NCBI GenBank assembly: GCA_002339725.1 | Contig: DDKN01000064.1 | Span: 1-35,547 of the forward strand | DNA from: Thiobacillus sp. UBA2597 | GTDB taxonomy: Bacteria; Pseudomonadota; Gammaproteobacteria; Burkholderiales; Thiobacillaceae | Direction: 5' to 3' | DNA: 35,547 bases | Part shown: positions 26,756 to 35,297 of the stretch, one piece after another | Layout of the letters: every line of letters starts with the position of its first letter | How positions within the stretch are numbered: the first letter of the stretch is position 1 | Program-made: the position numbers and the translations under genes | Notes under the pieces: model-generated | Database searches by the model: none | What the model saw: the letters and a program-made list of their open reading frames with translations, nothing else | What the model was told of the DNA's origin: nothing

Positions 26756-29326
26756 TCAACCTTCGGCGATGCGCTGCTTGATGTGGGCCAGCGCGGCCTC
26801 GACCTGGTCGATCAGGATCAGGCACAGGTCACCCGCCTGCAACCGCTCCAGGGCAGTGTCGATGGCGAGGAACTCGCCATGGATCTCCTGCACCGCTGTG
26901 CAGCGCTTGGCTTGGGCCAGGCCCTGGCGCAACAGGGCCAGCACCTCGCCGTCGGCGCGCCCACGCTGGCAGGCATCCTGATAGAGGATCACCTCGTCGA
27001 AGGCATCGCCCAAAATCTCGGTCTGCTGACGGATGTCCTCGTCGCGCCGGTCGCCGGCCGCGCTGATCACCACCGATCTGCGCCTGGCCGGCATGGCCTC
27101 GACCGCGCGCACCAGGGCCTGGATGGCGTCCGGGTTGTGGCCGTAGTCGGCGATCAGGGTGGCGCCGCGGTAGGCGAAGACATTGAAGCGGCCTGGCGCG
27201 GTCTCCGCATCGCTGTCGAAACTCTTGAGCCCGGCCCGGATCACCTGCCAGTCGAGCCCCAGGGCCCAGGCCGCGCCCAGGGCGGCCATGGCGTTGTCGA
27301 CCTGGAAGCCGATGCTGCCGTTGCGGGTGAGCCGGATCTCGGCCAGGGGGATGCGCTGCTCGAACGCGCCCTCGCCCGCCACCAGGGCATCGCCGTCGCG
27401 GAACACCACCCGATGGCCCTGGGCGCGGTGCGCCGCGATCACCGGGTGATGCGGCTCCCCCGCGAAGAAGGTGACCGCGCCCGGGCAGTAGCCGGCCATC
27501 TCGACCACCTTGGGGTCGGTGGCATTGAGCACGGCCATGCCGTTCGGCGCCACGTTCTGCACCACCACCCGCTTGAGCACGGCCAGGTCATCCACCGTGG
27601 TGATGTAATTGAGGCCGAGGTGGTCGCCCAGGCCGATGTTGGTGACCACCGCCACCTGACAGCGATCGAAGGCCAGGCCCTCGCGCAGCAGGCCGCCGCG
27701 CGCGGTCTCCAGCACGGCGGCATCGACGTCGGGATGGGCCAGCACCGAGCGGGCGCTCTTGGGGCCGCTGCAATCGCCGCTGTCGATGCGCTGGCCCTCG
27801 ACGTAGACGCCGTCGGTGGTGGTCATGCCCACGCGCTTGCCGGACAGCGCCAGCAAATGCGCGATCAGGCGCACCGTGGTGGTCTTGCCGTTGGTGCCGG
27901 TCACCGCCACCAGGGGGATACGCCCGTCGTTGCCCTCCTCGAACATGGCCTGGATGATGGCCTCGCCCACCGGCCGCCCCTTGCCGAACGAGGGATTGAG
28001 GTGCATGCGCAGCCCCGGTGCGGCGTTGACCTCGACGATGCCGCCGCCCTGCTCCTCGAGCGATTTCAGCACGGTCTCGCACACCACGTCGACGCCGCAG
28101 ATGTCGAGGCCGATCATCTGCGCAGCCTCGACCGCGCGCGCCGCCAGTTCGGGATGAACATCGTCGGTCACGTCGGTGGCGCTGCCGCCGGTGGACAGGT
28201 TGGCGTTGTTGCGCAGCACCACGCGGGCCCCCTTGGGCGGCACCGAGTCGGCCGTGAAGCCCTGCACCTTGAGCCGGGCATGGGCGATGTCGTCCAGCCG
28301 CATCTTGGTCAGCGCGCTTTCGTGGCCCTCGCCCCGGCGCGGGTCGCTGTTGGCGATCGCGACCAGCTCGCGCACGGTGTGAATGCCGTCGCCGATCACA
28401 TGGGGCGGCTCGCGCCGGGCGATGGCCACCACCTGGTTGCCGACCACCAGAAAACGGTGGTCGTGGCCCGGAATGAAACGCTCGACGATCACCTCGTCGC
28501 TCACCTCGGCGGCCGAGCCGTAGACCGCCATGAAGTGTTCGCGGGTCGCGATGTTGACGGTGACGCCCTTGCCCTGATTGCCGTCGCGCGGTTTCACCAC
28601 CACCGGCAGACCGATTTCGCAGGCAGCGGCCCAGCCTTCTTCCGGGCTGGTCACCACCCGCCCTTGCGGTGTCGGGATGCCGGCATCGGCCAGCAGCTTC
28701 TTGGTCAGGTCCTTGTCCTGGGCGATGGCCTCGCCGATGGCGCTGGTGCGGTCGGTCTCGGCCGCCTGGATGCGGCGCTGTCGGCTGCCCCAGCCCAGTT
28801 GCACCAGGCTGCCATCGGTCAGCCGGCGAAAGGGAATGCCGCGGGCAAGCGCGGCCTGGACGATGGCGCCGGTCGACGGGCCCAGACGGATGTCGACATC
28901 CAATTCATGCAAGCGGGCCAGGGCATCGGCCAGGTCGAACGGCTGGTCTTCGATGGCTGCCCGGCACAGGGCCTCGGCCAGTTCCAGGGCGAGGCGCCCG
29001 ACCGGCTCTTCGGTGTACTCGATCGCGACCTTGTAGATGCCGGCTTCAACCGTTTCCGAGGTGTTGCAGAAGGTCACCGGGCAGCCGGCCTGGGCCTGCA
29101 GGCGCAGCGCGGCGAAGGCCAGGGCGTGGGCGACTGAGACATCGCCTTCGTAACCGATCGGGCGCAGGGCGCCGATTTCGGGAAAGCGCGCGCGCAGGCC
29201 GGCCTCGAAGCCGGCCATGCCGTCGATCGAGCGCTCGGCGGCCGAACACTCGACCAGGGCCTCGATGGCGGTGTGCCGGCTCCACAAATTGGGCCCGCGC
29301 AAGGCGCGAATGCGGGAGATTTGCAT
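26756..29326 (-). CDS. cphA: Cyanophycin synthetase CphA (intact ATP-grasp and Mur ligase, N-domain motif lost)
   Basis: CphA polymerises aspartate and arginine into cyanophycin, an insoluble nitrogen reserve. The 856-residue protein has an N-domain (about 1-160), an ATP-grasp domain that adds Asp (about 210-470, with VVVKPRDGNQGKGV), and a Mur-ligase-like domain that adds Arg (about 475-856). The last has an intact P-loop GTNGKTTT (K481), ETARGGLLREG, and the C-terminal DYGHNPDAI. At the N-domain position where the sister gene has HILEH, this protein has HALAF (residues 67-71), so the HxxEH motif is gone. ATG 29326 has AGGA 10 nt upstream. It lies 52 bp behind cphA' on the same strand, almost certainly in one operon. 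Activity is inferred from family motifs. Confidence 0.93.
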   Translation of the reverse strand: MQISRIRALRGPNLWSRHTAIEALVECSAAERSIDGMAGFEAGLRARFPEIGALRPIGYEGDVSVAHALAFAALRLQAQAGCPVTFCNTSETVEAGIYKVAIEYTEEPVGRLALELAEALCRAAIEDQPFDLADALARLHELDVDIRLGPSTGAIVQAALARGIPFRRLTDGSLVQLGWGSRQRRIQAAETDRTSAIGEAIAQDKDLTKKLLADAGIPTPQGRVVTSPEEGWAAACEIGLPVVVKPRDGNQGKGVTVNIATREHFMAVYGSAAEVSDEVIVERFIPGHDHRFLVVGNQVVAIARREPPHVIGDGIHTVRELVAIANSDPRRGEGHESALTKMRLDDIAHARLKVQGFTADSVPPKGARVVLRNNANLSTGGSATDVTDDVHPELAARAVEAAQMIGLDICGVDVVCETVLKSLEEQGGGIVEVNAAPGLRMHLNPSFGKGRPVGEAIIQAMFEEGNDGRIPLVAVTGTNGKTTTVRLIAHLLALSGKRVGMTTTDGVYVEGQRIDSGDCSGPKSARSVLAHPDVDAAVLETARGGLLREGLAFDRCQVAVVTNIGLGDHLGLNYITTVDDLAVLKRVVVQNVAPNGMAVLNATDPKVVEMAGYCPGAVTFFAGEPHHPVIAAHRAQGHRVVFRDGDALVAGEGAFEQRIPLAEIRLTRNGSIGFQVDNAMAALGAAWALGLDWQVIRAGLKSFDSDAETAPGRFNVFAYRGATLIADYGHNPDAIQALVRAVEAMPARRRSVVISAAGDRRDEDIRQQTEILGDAFDEVILYQDACQRGRADGEVLALLRQGLAQAKRCTAVQEIHGEFLAIDTALERLQAGDLCLILIDQVEAALAHIKQRIAEG

Positions 29327-29378
29327 GCGGCGAAATTCCTGTTGTGTGGTTTTTTTGGTTTCCGTTGCCTGCCGGCGT

Positions 29379-31568
29379 TCAATGGGTGACCGGAATCGGT
29401 GTGGCCTCGCCGGTCGGCTGGGTGGGGTCGAAGGTCTCCAGGCCAGCCTGGATCAGCTCGCTGCTCAGGCCCAGGGCGACCGCGGCGGCGCTGGCGGGCA
29501 GCACCTGAGACAAGGCAAGCGCGTTGCCATGCGGCAGATGGTTGAGGTCAGCGAGCAGACTTTCCTCGCGGCCCTTGGCCAGGAAGATCCGGTTGTCCCG
29601 GGCAGATACCGCCCAGCCGCCTTCGGCGCGATGTTCGGCCAGCACCGGTGAGGCCGGGTCGAGGCTGTAGAAGATGACGGCGCCGTCCGACAGCTCGGCC
29701 ATGCGCGCCACGTCCGGCTCGTCGGCATTGAGCACGGCCGCACCCTCGGCCAGCACGACATCGACCTGGGTGCGCAGCACGCTGTACATCTGTTCCGGCT
29801 CCCGCAGATAGTACTCGGCAAAGCCTTCCGGGCCGGGGATGTCGGTGACGATGCCGACCAGGCAGCGATCGTAGGCCAGGCCTTCGTTCAGGATCATATC
29901 GGCGCCGTTCTCGAAGATGGCCGCCTCCACCGCCCGATTGCGCAGCAGGCGTTGGCCCATGTTCCAGTTGGCGCAGTTGCCGGCGCTGGCCTGCCGGCGG
30001 TTGAGGTAAAGGCCGTCGGAACAGGCCAGGCCGACCTGCTTGCCGGTGAGCTGCCAAAGACGCGAGAGCAGATGGCCGATGACGGCGCCATCCCGGCTGC
30101 CGGCGATGCCGACCACGGGGATGCGGCCGTTGTTGCCGGGTGGGAACAGGTGGTCGACGATGGCCTGGCCCACCGGCTGCGGTTTGCCTTCGGCCGGTTT
30201 CAGGTGCATGAGCAGGCCGGGGCCGGCATTCACCTCGACGATGGCGCCACGCTGCTCGGCCAGGGGGCGCGCGATGTCCTCCACCACCAGATCGATGCCG
30301 GCGATGTCCAGGCCGATCACCCGGGCGGCGAGGCCGGCGATCTGCCGTGTGCTCGGGTGCACCTGGTCGGTGACGTCGAAGGCGACGTTGCCGTTGCGCT
30401 GGATCAGCACCTTTTGCCCGGCCGCCGGCACCGAGTCGCCGGTGAAGCCCTGGCGGGCGAGTTCCAGCCGCACCGCCGGGTCTTCGTCGATCAGGATAAG
30501 GTTGAGCGGATAGTCCTCGGTGGTGCCGCGCCGGGGGTCGCTGTTGAGCTGGCGGTCGATCAGTTCGACCACGCTCGAGCGGCCGTCGCCCTCGACCCAG
30601 GCCGACTCACCCCGGGCGGCGGCCACCAGCCGGTTGCCCACCACCAGCAGGCGGTGTTCGTTGCCGGGAATGAACTGCTCGACGATGACCTCGCTGCCCT
30701 CCACCTCGGCCAGGCGGTAGGCGGCTTCGATGTCGGCCCGCTCGGTGAGATCGAGCGAGACGCCGCGGCCGTGGTTGCCGTCCACCGGCTTGACCACCAC
30801 CGGCAGGCCGATCTCCTGGGCCGCCTCCCAGGCCGCCTCGGGACTGTCGACGATCTGGCCTTCCGGCACCGGCACGCCGCAGGCCTTGAGCAGGGTCTTG
30901 GTCAGATCCTTGTCGCCGGCGATGCCTTCGGCGATGGCGCTTGTGCGGTCCGTTTCCGCGGTCCAGATGCGGTGCTGGTGCACGCCCTGGCCGAGCTGCA
31001 CCAGATTGCCGTCGGTCAGGCGGATGGCAGGAATCCTGCGCTCGGTCGCGGCATCGACGATGGCCATGGTGCTCGGCCCGAGACAATAGCGGTCGGCCAG
31101 CTCGCGCAGGGGCCCGACCGTGGCGGCGACATCGAACGGCCTGTCCTCGATCGCCGCCATGACCAGATCGCGCGCCGCCTGCAGGCAGGCCCGGCCCAGG
31201 CCTTCATGCCGGGTGCGCACGGCCACCTTGTAGACGCCGCGCACATGGGTCTGCCGGGCCTTGCCGAAGCCAACCCGCATGCCGGCCAGGTTCTGCAGCT
31301 CGATTGCCACGTGCTCCAGGATGTGGGCCGGCCAGGTGCCCTCCTTCAGGCGCAAAAGAAAGCCGCCGCGCTCACCCACGCCGCAGCGGTGCTCGACCAG
31401 GCCGGGCAGCCAGGCGGTCAGGCGTTCATAGAAACCGGGGATGGTGTTGGAGGGGGCGTCTTCCAGGTCGCCGATGTCGACCCAGGCTTCCAGGACCGGG
31501 CGGTAGGTCCAAAGATTCGGTCCGCGCAGATAGGTCACGCGGAGAAATTCGATGTCACGCTTTGTCAT
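29379..31568 (-). CDS. CphA' : cyanophycin synthetase paralogue with degenerate, truncated Mur ligase
   Basis: The 729-residue protein aligns with CphA from the N-terminal LRGPNLW through the ATP-grasp domain (VVVKPVDGNHGRGV). The N-domain has H82-I-L-E85-H86, an HxxEH inverted zinc-binding-like motif. The Mur-ligase P-loop, GTNGKTTT in CphA, reads GIAGSRDGA here (about 487-495), without the catalytic Lys-Thr. The protein stops near the start of the C-terminal Mur domain, lacking about 125 residues including DYGHNPDA. It can therefore perform ATP-grasp chemistry but probably not Arg addition. This recalls cyanobacterial CphA2, which joins Asp-Arg dipeptides and has a shortened Mur region. ATG 31568 (MTKRDIEFLR) is preferred over GTG 31604. 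It is first in the cphA'-cphA operon and divergent from the ABC exporter gene. Confidence 0.88.
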   Translation of the reverse strand: MTKRDIEFLRVTYLRGPNLWTYRPVLEAWVDIGDLEDAPSNTIPGFYERLTAWLPGLVEHRCGVGERGGFLLRLKEGTWPAHILEHVAIELQNLAGMRVGFGKARQTHVRGVYKVAVRTRHEGLGRACLQAARDLVMAAIEDRPFDVAATVGPLRELADRYCLGPSTMAIVDAATERRIPAIRLTDGNLVQLGQGVHQHRIWTAETDRTSAIAEGIAGDKDLTKTLLKACGVPVPEGQIVDSPEAAWEAAQEIGLPVVVKPVDGNHGRGVSLDLTERADIEAAYRLAEVEGSEVIVEQFIPGNEHRLLVVGNRLVAAARGESAWVEGDGRSSVVELIDRQLNSDPRRGTTEDYPLNLILIDEDPAVRLELARQGFTGDSVPAAGQKVLIQRNGNVAFDVTDQVHPSTRQIAGLAARVIGLDIAGIDLVVEDIARPLAEQRGAIVEVNAGPGLLMHLKPAEGKPQPVGQAIVDHLFPPGNNGRIPVVGIAGSRDGAVIGHLLSRLWQLTGKQVGLACSDGLYLNRRQASAGNCANWNMGQRLLRNRAVEAAIFENGADMILNEGLAYDRCLVGIVTDIPGPEGFAEYYLREPEQMYSVLRTQVDVVLAEGAAVLNADEPDVARMAELSDGAVIFYSLDPASPVLAEHRAEGGWAVSARDNRIFLAKGREESLLADLNHLPHGNALALSQVLPASAAAVALGLSSELIQAGLETFDPTQPTGEATPIPVTH

Positions 31569-31621
31569 GTTGCACGTGCGATTCAAGTGTTCGAGACGCG
31601 CCACGACCCTGACCGATGGGG

Positions 31622-31633
31622 ATCGCGCGCGAT
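31622..31633. promoter_or_regulatory. 12-bp perfect palindrome between cphA' and the ABC exporter
   Basis: ATCGCGCGCGAT is a perfect palindrome in the 139-bp divergent gap, overlapping a minus-strand -10-like TATATC (31636-31631). A related half, ATCGCGCG, recurs at about 31692-31699 next to the ABC start. It is placed as an operator shared by the two transcription units would be. No regulator gene is adjacent, and alternating GC runs are not rare in high-GC DNA. Confidence 0.35.
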
Positions 31634-31707
31634 ATACTTGACGGCCTGAAAAAAGCCGCCGTCCGAGTCACGGCCAAGCATACCTTAAAGGACAAATCGC
31701 GCGTCGA

Positions 31708-34011
31708 ATGCGCCGGGCCAGCATGCAAAAAAAATCTTCCGCCACTTCCCTGCCCGAGCGCTGGCAATCCACCACCCCACCCCCCCTGATGGAAGGGGAA
31801 TCGGTTTTGGCCTGGCTGGAGTTGGACCTGGATGCGCAACTGCATTTTGGCCAAGGCCTGTTACTGCTCACGGACCGGCGCCTGCTCGCCCGCGCGCCGG
31901 GCGAAGCCGAATGGCGCGACTGGCCCTGCCGACCCGGCTTGAGCCTGCACCAGCACGATCATGCCGGGGTTGGCACGCTCGAGCTCATCGATGGTGCCAG
32001 CCGCCTGGGCGTTTGGCGCTACACCCTGGGGCAGAATCTGGCGGCCGTGCGTCTGTCCAAGCAGTTCGAACGGCAGCAGCGCAACCGGCAAACCGGCCAG
32101 GCCGAGCCGGAAGCGGCCGAGACCGTCTGTCCCACCTGCAAGGCCCCGCTCGAGCCGGACCAGGAGGAATGCCCGGTCTGCGCCCGCGAGATCCATGAAG
32201 CGCCTTCGACCTGGACCCTGCTGCGCCTGTGGCGTTTCGCCCGGCCCTACCAGGGCCAGCTGCTGGCTGGTTTCCTGCTCACTCTGGCTTCCACCGCCGC
32301 CACCCTGGTGCCGCCTTACCTGACCATGCCGCTGATGGACGATGTGCTGATCCCCTATCAGACCGGTCAGGCCATCGATGTCACCCTGGTGCTCTGGCTG
32401 CTCGGCGGCCTGCTCGGCGCCGCCCTGCTCGCCTGGGGCCTGGGCTGGGCCCGCACCTATATTTTGGCCCTGGTGTCCGAGCGCATCTGCGCCGACCTGC
32501 GCACCACCACCTACGAACACCTGATGAAGCTGTCGCTGGAATACTTCGGCGGCAAGCGCACCGGCGATTTGATCGCCCGCATCGGCTCGGAGACCGACCG
32601 CATCAGCGTCTTCCTCTCGCTGCACCTGCTGGATTTCGCCACCGACGTGCTGATGATCGCCATGACCGCGGCCATCCTGTTCTCGATCAACCCCTGGCTG
32701 GCGCTGGTCACCCTGCTGCCGCTGCCGGTCATCGCCTGGATGATCCATCTGGTGCGCGACAAGCTGCGCACCGGCTTCGAGAAGATCGACCGGGTCTGGT
32801 CCGAGGTGACCAATGTGCTGGCCGACACCATTCCCGGCATCCGGGTGGTCAAGGCCTTCGCCCAGGAAAAACGCGAGGCCGAACGCTTCCGCGCGGCCAA
32901 CCGGCACAACCTGGCGGTCAACGACAAGATCAACCGCACCTGGGCCCTGTTTTCGCCCACGGTGACCCTGATGACCGAGATCGGCCTTTTGGTGGTGTGG
33001 GCCTTCGGCATCTGGCAGGTGGCGAACGATCACATCACGGTCGGCGTGCTCACCGCCTTCCTGGCCTACATCAGCCGCTTCTACACCCGGCTCGATTCCA
33101 TGAGCCGCATCGTGTCGCAAACCGAAAAGGCGGCGGCCGGCGCCAAGCGCATCTTCGACATCCTCGACCACGTCTCCAGCGTGCCGGAGCCGACCCGGCC
33201 GGTGCATCTGGAGCGGGTGCAGGGCCGGATCGAGGTGCGCGAGGCCGGCTTCCGCTATGGCCATCGCGCGGTGATCAAGGGCCTCAACCTCACCATCGAG
33301 CCGGGCGAGATGATCGGCCTGGTCGGCCACAGCGGCTCGGGCAAGAGCACCCTGGTCAACCTGATCTGCCGTTTCTACGACGTGAACGAAGGCTCGATCC
33401 GGCTCGATGGCGTCGACATCCGCAGCCTGCCGGTGGCCGAATTCCGCCAGAACATCGGCCTGGTGCTGCAGGAACCCTTCCTCTTTTTCGGCACCATCGC
33501 CGAGAACATCGCCTACGGCAAACCCGACGCCAGCCGCGAAGAGATCATCGCCGCCGCGCGCGCGGCGCATGCCCACGAGTTCATATTGAGATTGCCCCTG
33601 GGTTATGACTCCCTGGTCGGCGAGCGCGGCCAGGGCCTGTCCGGCGGCGAGCGCCAGCGCATCTCCATCGCCCGGGCCCTGCTGATCGACCCCAGGATCC
33701 TGATCCTGGACGAAGCCACCTCCTCGGTCGACACCGAGACTGAGAAGGAGATCCAAAAGGCCCTGGACAATCTGGTGCGCGGCCGCACCACCATCGCCAT
33801 CGCCCACCGCCTGTCCACCCTGCGCCGGGCCGACCGCCTGGTGGTGATGGATCGCGGCCAGATCGTCGAGGTCGGCAACCACGACCAGCTCATGGCCCGT
33901 GAAGGTCATTATTACCGGCTCTACCAGGCCCAGGCGCGCAACGTCGATACCGATCTGGACGACAGCCCGCCGCCCGCCATCGAGCCCAAGGTCGAAGGCG
34001 TCAAGCCATGA
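31708..34011 (+). CDS. Cyanophycin-associated ABC exporter with N-terminal domain and zinc ribbon
   Basis: The 767-residue protein has an N-terminal soluble domain (about 20-130), a C4 zinc ribbon (C141-X2-C144-X10-C155-X2-C158), a six-helix type IV exporter membrane domain (about 180-470) and a nucleotide-binding domain (about 500-740). The latter has Walker A GHSGSGKST, signature LSGGERQR and Walker B ILILDEATSSVD. It should act as a homodimeric exporter. The substrate is unknown. Homologues of this architecture are annotated in databases as cyanophycin-metabolism-associated because they adjoin cphA, which agrees with the context here. The DUF1854 gene overlaps its stop by ATGA. ATG 31708 is used; ATG 31723 (MQKKS) is a possible alternative, and neither has an ideal ribosome-binding site. 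Confidence 0.87.
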   Translation: MRRASMQKKSSATSLPERWQSTTPPPLMEGESVLAWLELDLDAQLHFGQGLLLLTDRRLLARAPGEAEWRDWPCRPGLSLHQHDHAGVGTLELIDGASRLGVWRYTLGQNLAAVRLSKQFERQQRNRQTGQAEPEAAETVCPTCKAPLEPDQEECPVCAREIHEAPSTWTLLRLWRFARPYQGQLLAGFLLTLASTAATLVPPYLTMPLMDDVLIPYQTGQAIDVTLVLWLLGGLLGAALLAWGLGWARTYILALVSERICADLRTTTYEHLMKLSLEYFGGKRTGDLIARIGSETDRISVFLSLHLLDFATDVLMIAMTAAILFSINPWLALVTLLPLPVIAWMIHLVRDKLRTGFEKIDRVWSEVTNVLADTIPGIRVVKAFAQEKREAERFRAANRHNLAVNDKINRTWALFSPTVTLMTEIGLLVVWAFGIWQVANDHITVGVLTAFLAYISRFYTRLDSMSRIVSQTEKAAAGAKRIFDILDHVSSVPEPTRPVHLERVQGRIEVREAGFRYGHRAVIKGLNLTIEPGEMIGLVGHSGSGKSTLVNLICRFYDVNEGSIRLDGVDIRSLPVAEFRQNIGLVLQEPFLFFGTIAENIAYGKPDASREEIIAAARAAHAHEFILRLPLGYDSLVGERGQGLSGGERQRISIARALLIDPRILILDEATSSVDTETEKEIQKALDNLVRGRTTIAIAHRLSTLRRADRLVVMDRGQIVEVGNHDQLMAREGHYYRLYQAQARNVDTDLDDSPPPAIEPKVEGVKP

Positions 34012-34478
34012 TCCCCGCCGACTTCACGCTGACCCGCAACGGCCTCGGTCACCTGGTGCTGACCCTGGCCGATGGCACCGTACACCAGGACGTGGTGCCG
34101 GCCCGTGCCTTCCCCATCAGCGCGCCTGACCACGGCATTGCCCTGCTCAGTGCCGATGGTCATGAGTTGGTCTGGATCGAGCGCCTGGATGCCCTGCAGG
34201 CGCAGACCCGGGCCCTGATCGAGACGGCACTGGCCGAACGGGAATTCATGCCGGAGATCCTGCGCATCGACCAGGTGTCGACCTTCGCCACCCCAAGTAT
34301 CTGGCGGGTGACCACCGACCGCGGCGAGACCCGCCTGATCCTGCGCGGCGAGGAAGACATTCGCCGCCTGCCGGGTGGCGTGCTGCTCATCGCCGACAGC
34401 CATGGCGTGCAGTTTTTGATCCGCGACCCCGCCAAGATGGACCGGCACAGCCGGAAACTGCTGGATCGGTTCCTGTAA
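34008..34478 (+). CDS. DUF1854 protein linked to cyanophycin genes
   Basis: The 156-residue protein has no signal peptide, membrane segment or recognisable catalytic motif. It is acidic and strand-rich, with family-typical stretches such as GIALLSADGHELVWI, FMPEILRI, WRVTTDRGET and LLIADSHGVQFLI. The reaction is unknown. Its ATG overlaps the stop of the ABC exporter gene (ATGA), so the two proteins are made together and probably form a complex; an accessory role at the transporter or polymer is inference. DUF1854 proteins are repeatedly found beside cyanophycin synthetases and this exporter type, as here. Confidence 0.82.
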   Translation: MIPADFTLTRNGLGHLVLTLADGTVHQDVVPARAFPISAPDHGIALLSADGHELVWIERLDALQAQTRALIETALAEREFMPEILRIDQVSTFATPSIWRVTTDRGETRLILRGEEDIRRLPGGVLLIADSHGVQFLIRDPAKMDRHSRKLLDRFL

Positions 34479-34515
34479 GGATTCGAGCCGCGTCTTTCAC
34501 CCGCAAGGCCACATC

Positions 34516-34926
34516 ATGCAAAGCTGGTATTTGCCCGCCTTTCTCGCCTTTTTCTTCTGGGGCCTCTGGGCGCTGTTTCCCAAGATCACCACCAGCCTGA
34601 TCGACCCGCGCAGCGCGCTGTTTTTCCAGGCACTGGGGGCCTTCAGCGTGGCGCTGGTGGTCCTGGCGACCCTGAATTTCCGGCCCCAGCTCGATGCCCG
34701 GGCCGTGCCGCTCGCCCTGCTCACGGGTGTGTTGGGCATGACCGGCGGGATTGCCTACCTGTATGCCATCTCGCGCGGCCCGGCGATGCTGGTCTCGGTG
34801 CTGACCGCGCTCTATCCGCTGCTGACCGTGGTGCTGGCCTGGCTGTTCATGGGCGAGAGCGTCAGTGTGCGGCAATGGCTGGGCATCGCCCTCGCCTTGG
34901 TGGCCATGGCCCTCCTGGCAGGCTGA
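34516..34926 (+). CDS. Half-size EamA-family membrane transporter
   Basis: The 136-residue protein has about five hydrophobic segments (residues 3-20, 36-54, 66-85, 90-110 and 116-135) and corresponds to one EamA repeat; full DMT transporters carry two. Such short forms probably act as dimers. Family features include FFFWGLWALFPK at the start and LTALYPLLTVVLAWLFMGE before the last helix. The substrate is unknown; metabolite or amino-acid efflux is typical of the superfamily. ATG 34516 has AAGG 7 nt upstream. It lies 37 bp after the DUF1854 gene and may be the last gene of the ABC-DUF1854 unit. It looks intact. Confidence 0.88.
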   Translation: MQSWYLPAFLAFFFWGLWALFPKITTSLIDPRSALFFQALGAFSVALVVLATLNFRPQLDARAVPLALLTGVLGMTGGIAYLYAISRGPAMLVSVLTALYPLLTVVLAWLFMGESVSVRQWLGIALALVAMALLAG

Positions 34927-35095
34927 GTGAGGGGCCAGGCGCATCGCTGCTGCAAAAATGCTGTTGAGCCGGCCAGCCCGGTTCGCGCTTGCCGCCCGCA
35001 AACCCCGGCCCTGCGCGCCCGCAATCGCAGGCGATTGTGTCCCTCGCGACCGGTGGTTGCTCGGCGAACAGGCGGGTTCTCTCTACACCATCAAC

Positions 35096-35138
35096 ACCAA
35101 ACAAAAAAGCCACCCTAGCGGTGGCTTTTTTGTTTGGT
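35096..35138. terminator. Very long perfect hairpin, bidirectional terminator
   Basis: A perfect 19-bp inverted repeat (ACCAAACAAAAAAGCCACC and its complement) closes a 5-nt loop, CTAGC. The GC-rich top of the stem is flanked by six A on the left and six T on the right, so it can act as an intrinsic terminator in both directions. Outside it, TCAACAC (35091-35097) and GTGTTGA (35140-35146) extend the symmetry with slight offset. It lies 170 bp after the EamA stop and probably ends that transcript. Confidence 0.8.
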
Positions 35139-35297
35139 AGTGTTGAGGCGACCGCACGCGGTCGGGCACCAATATGATTGAAATTCAATACTGATTTTTA
35201 GCGTTGATGGGCGGAGTTGGCCTTGACAGCGCGCCTTTTCACTTGCCAGGTGCAGCGACGAGCGCCTTCATGGTGCCCCCTGTCTTTGGAGGTCGCG

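Noticed and set aside
26741..29137. 798-codon open frame on the plus strand opposite cphA
   Set aside because: Antisense shadow of cphA with His/Gly/Asp-rich composition typical of reverse-strand translation and no family motifs.
31861..33909. 682-codon open frame on the minus strand opposite the ABC exporter
   Set aside because: Antisense shadow; all ABC motifs are on the plus strand.
35223..35251. TTGACA at 35223 as a promoter for the small ORF
   Set aside because: No -10-like hexamer lies 15-19 bp downstream.
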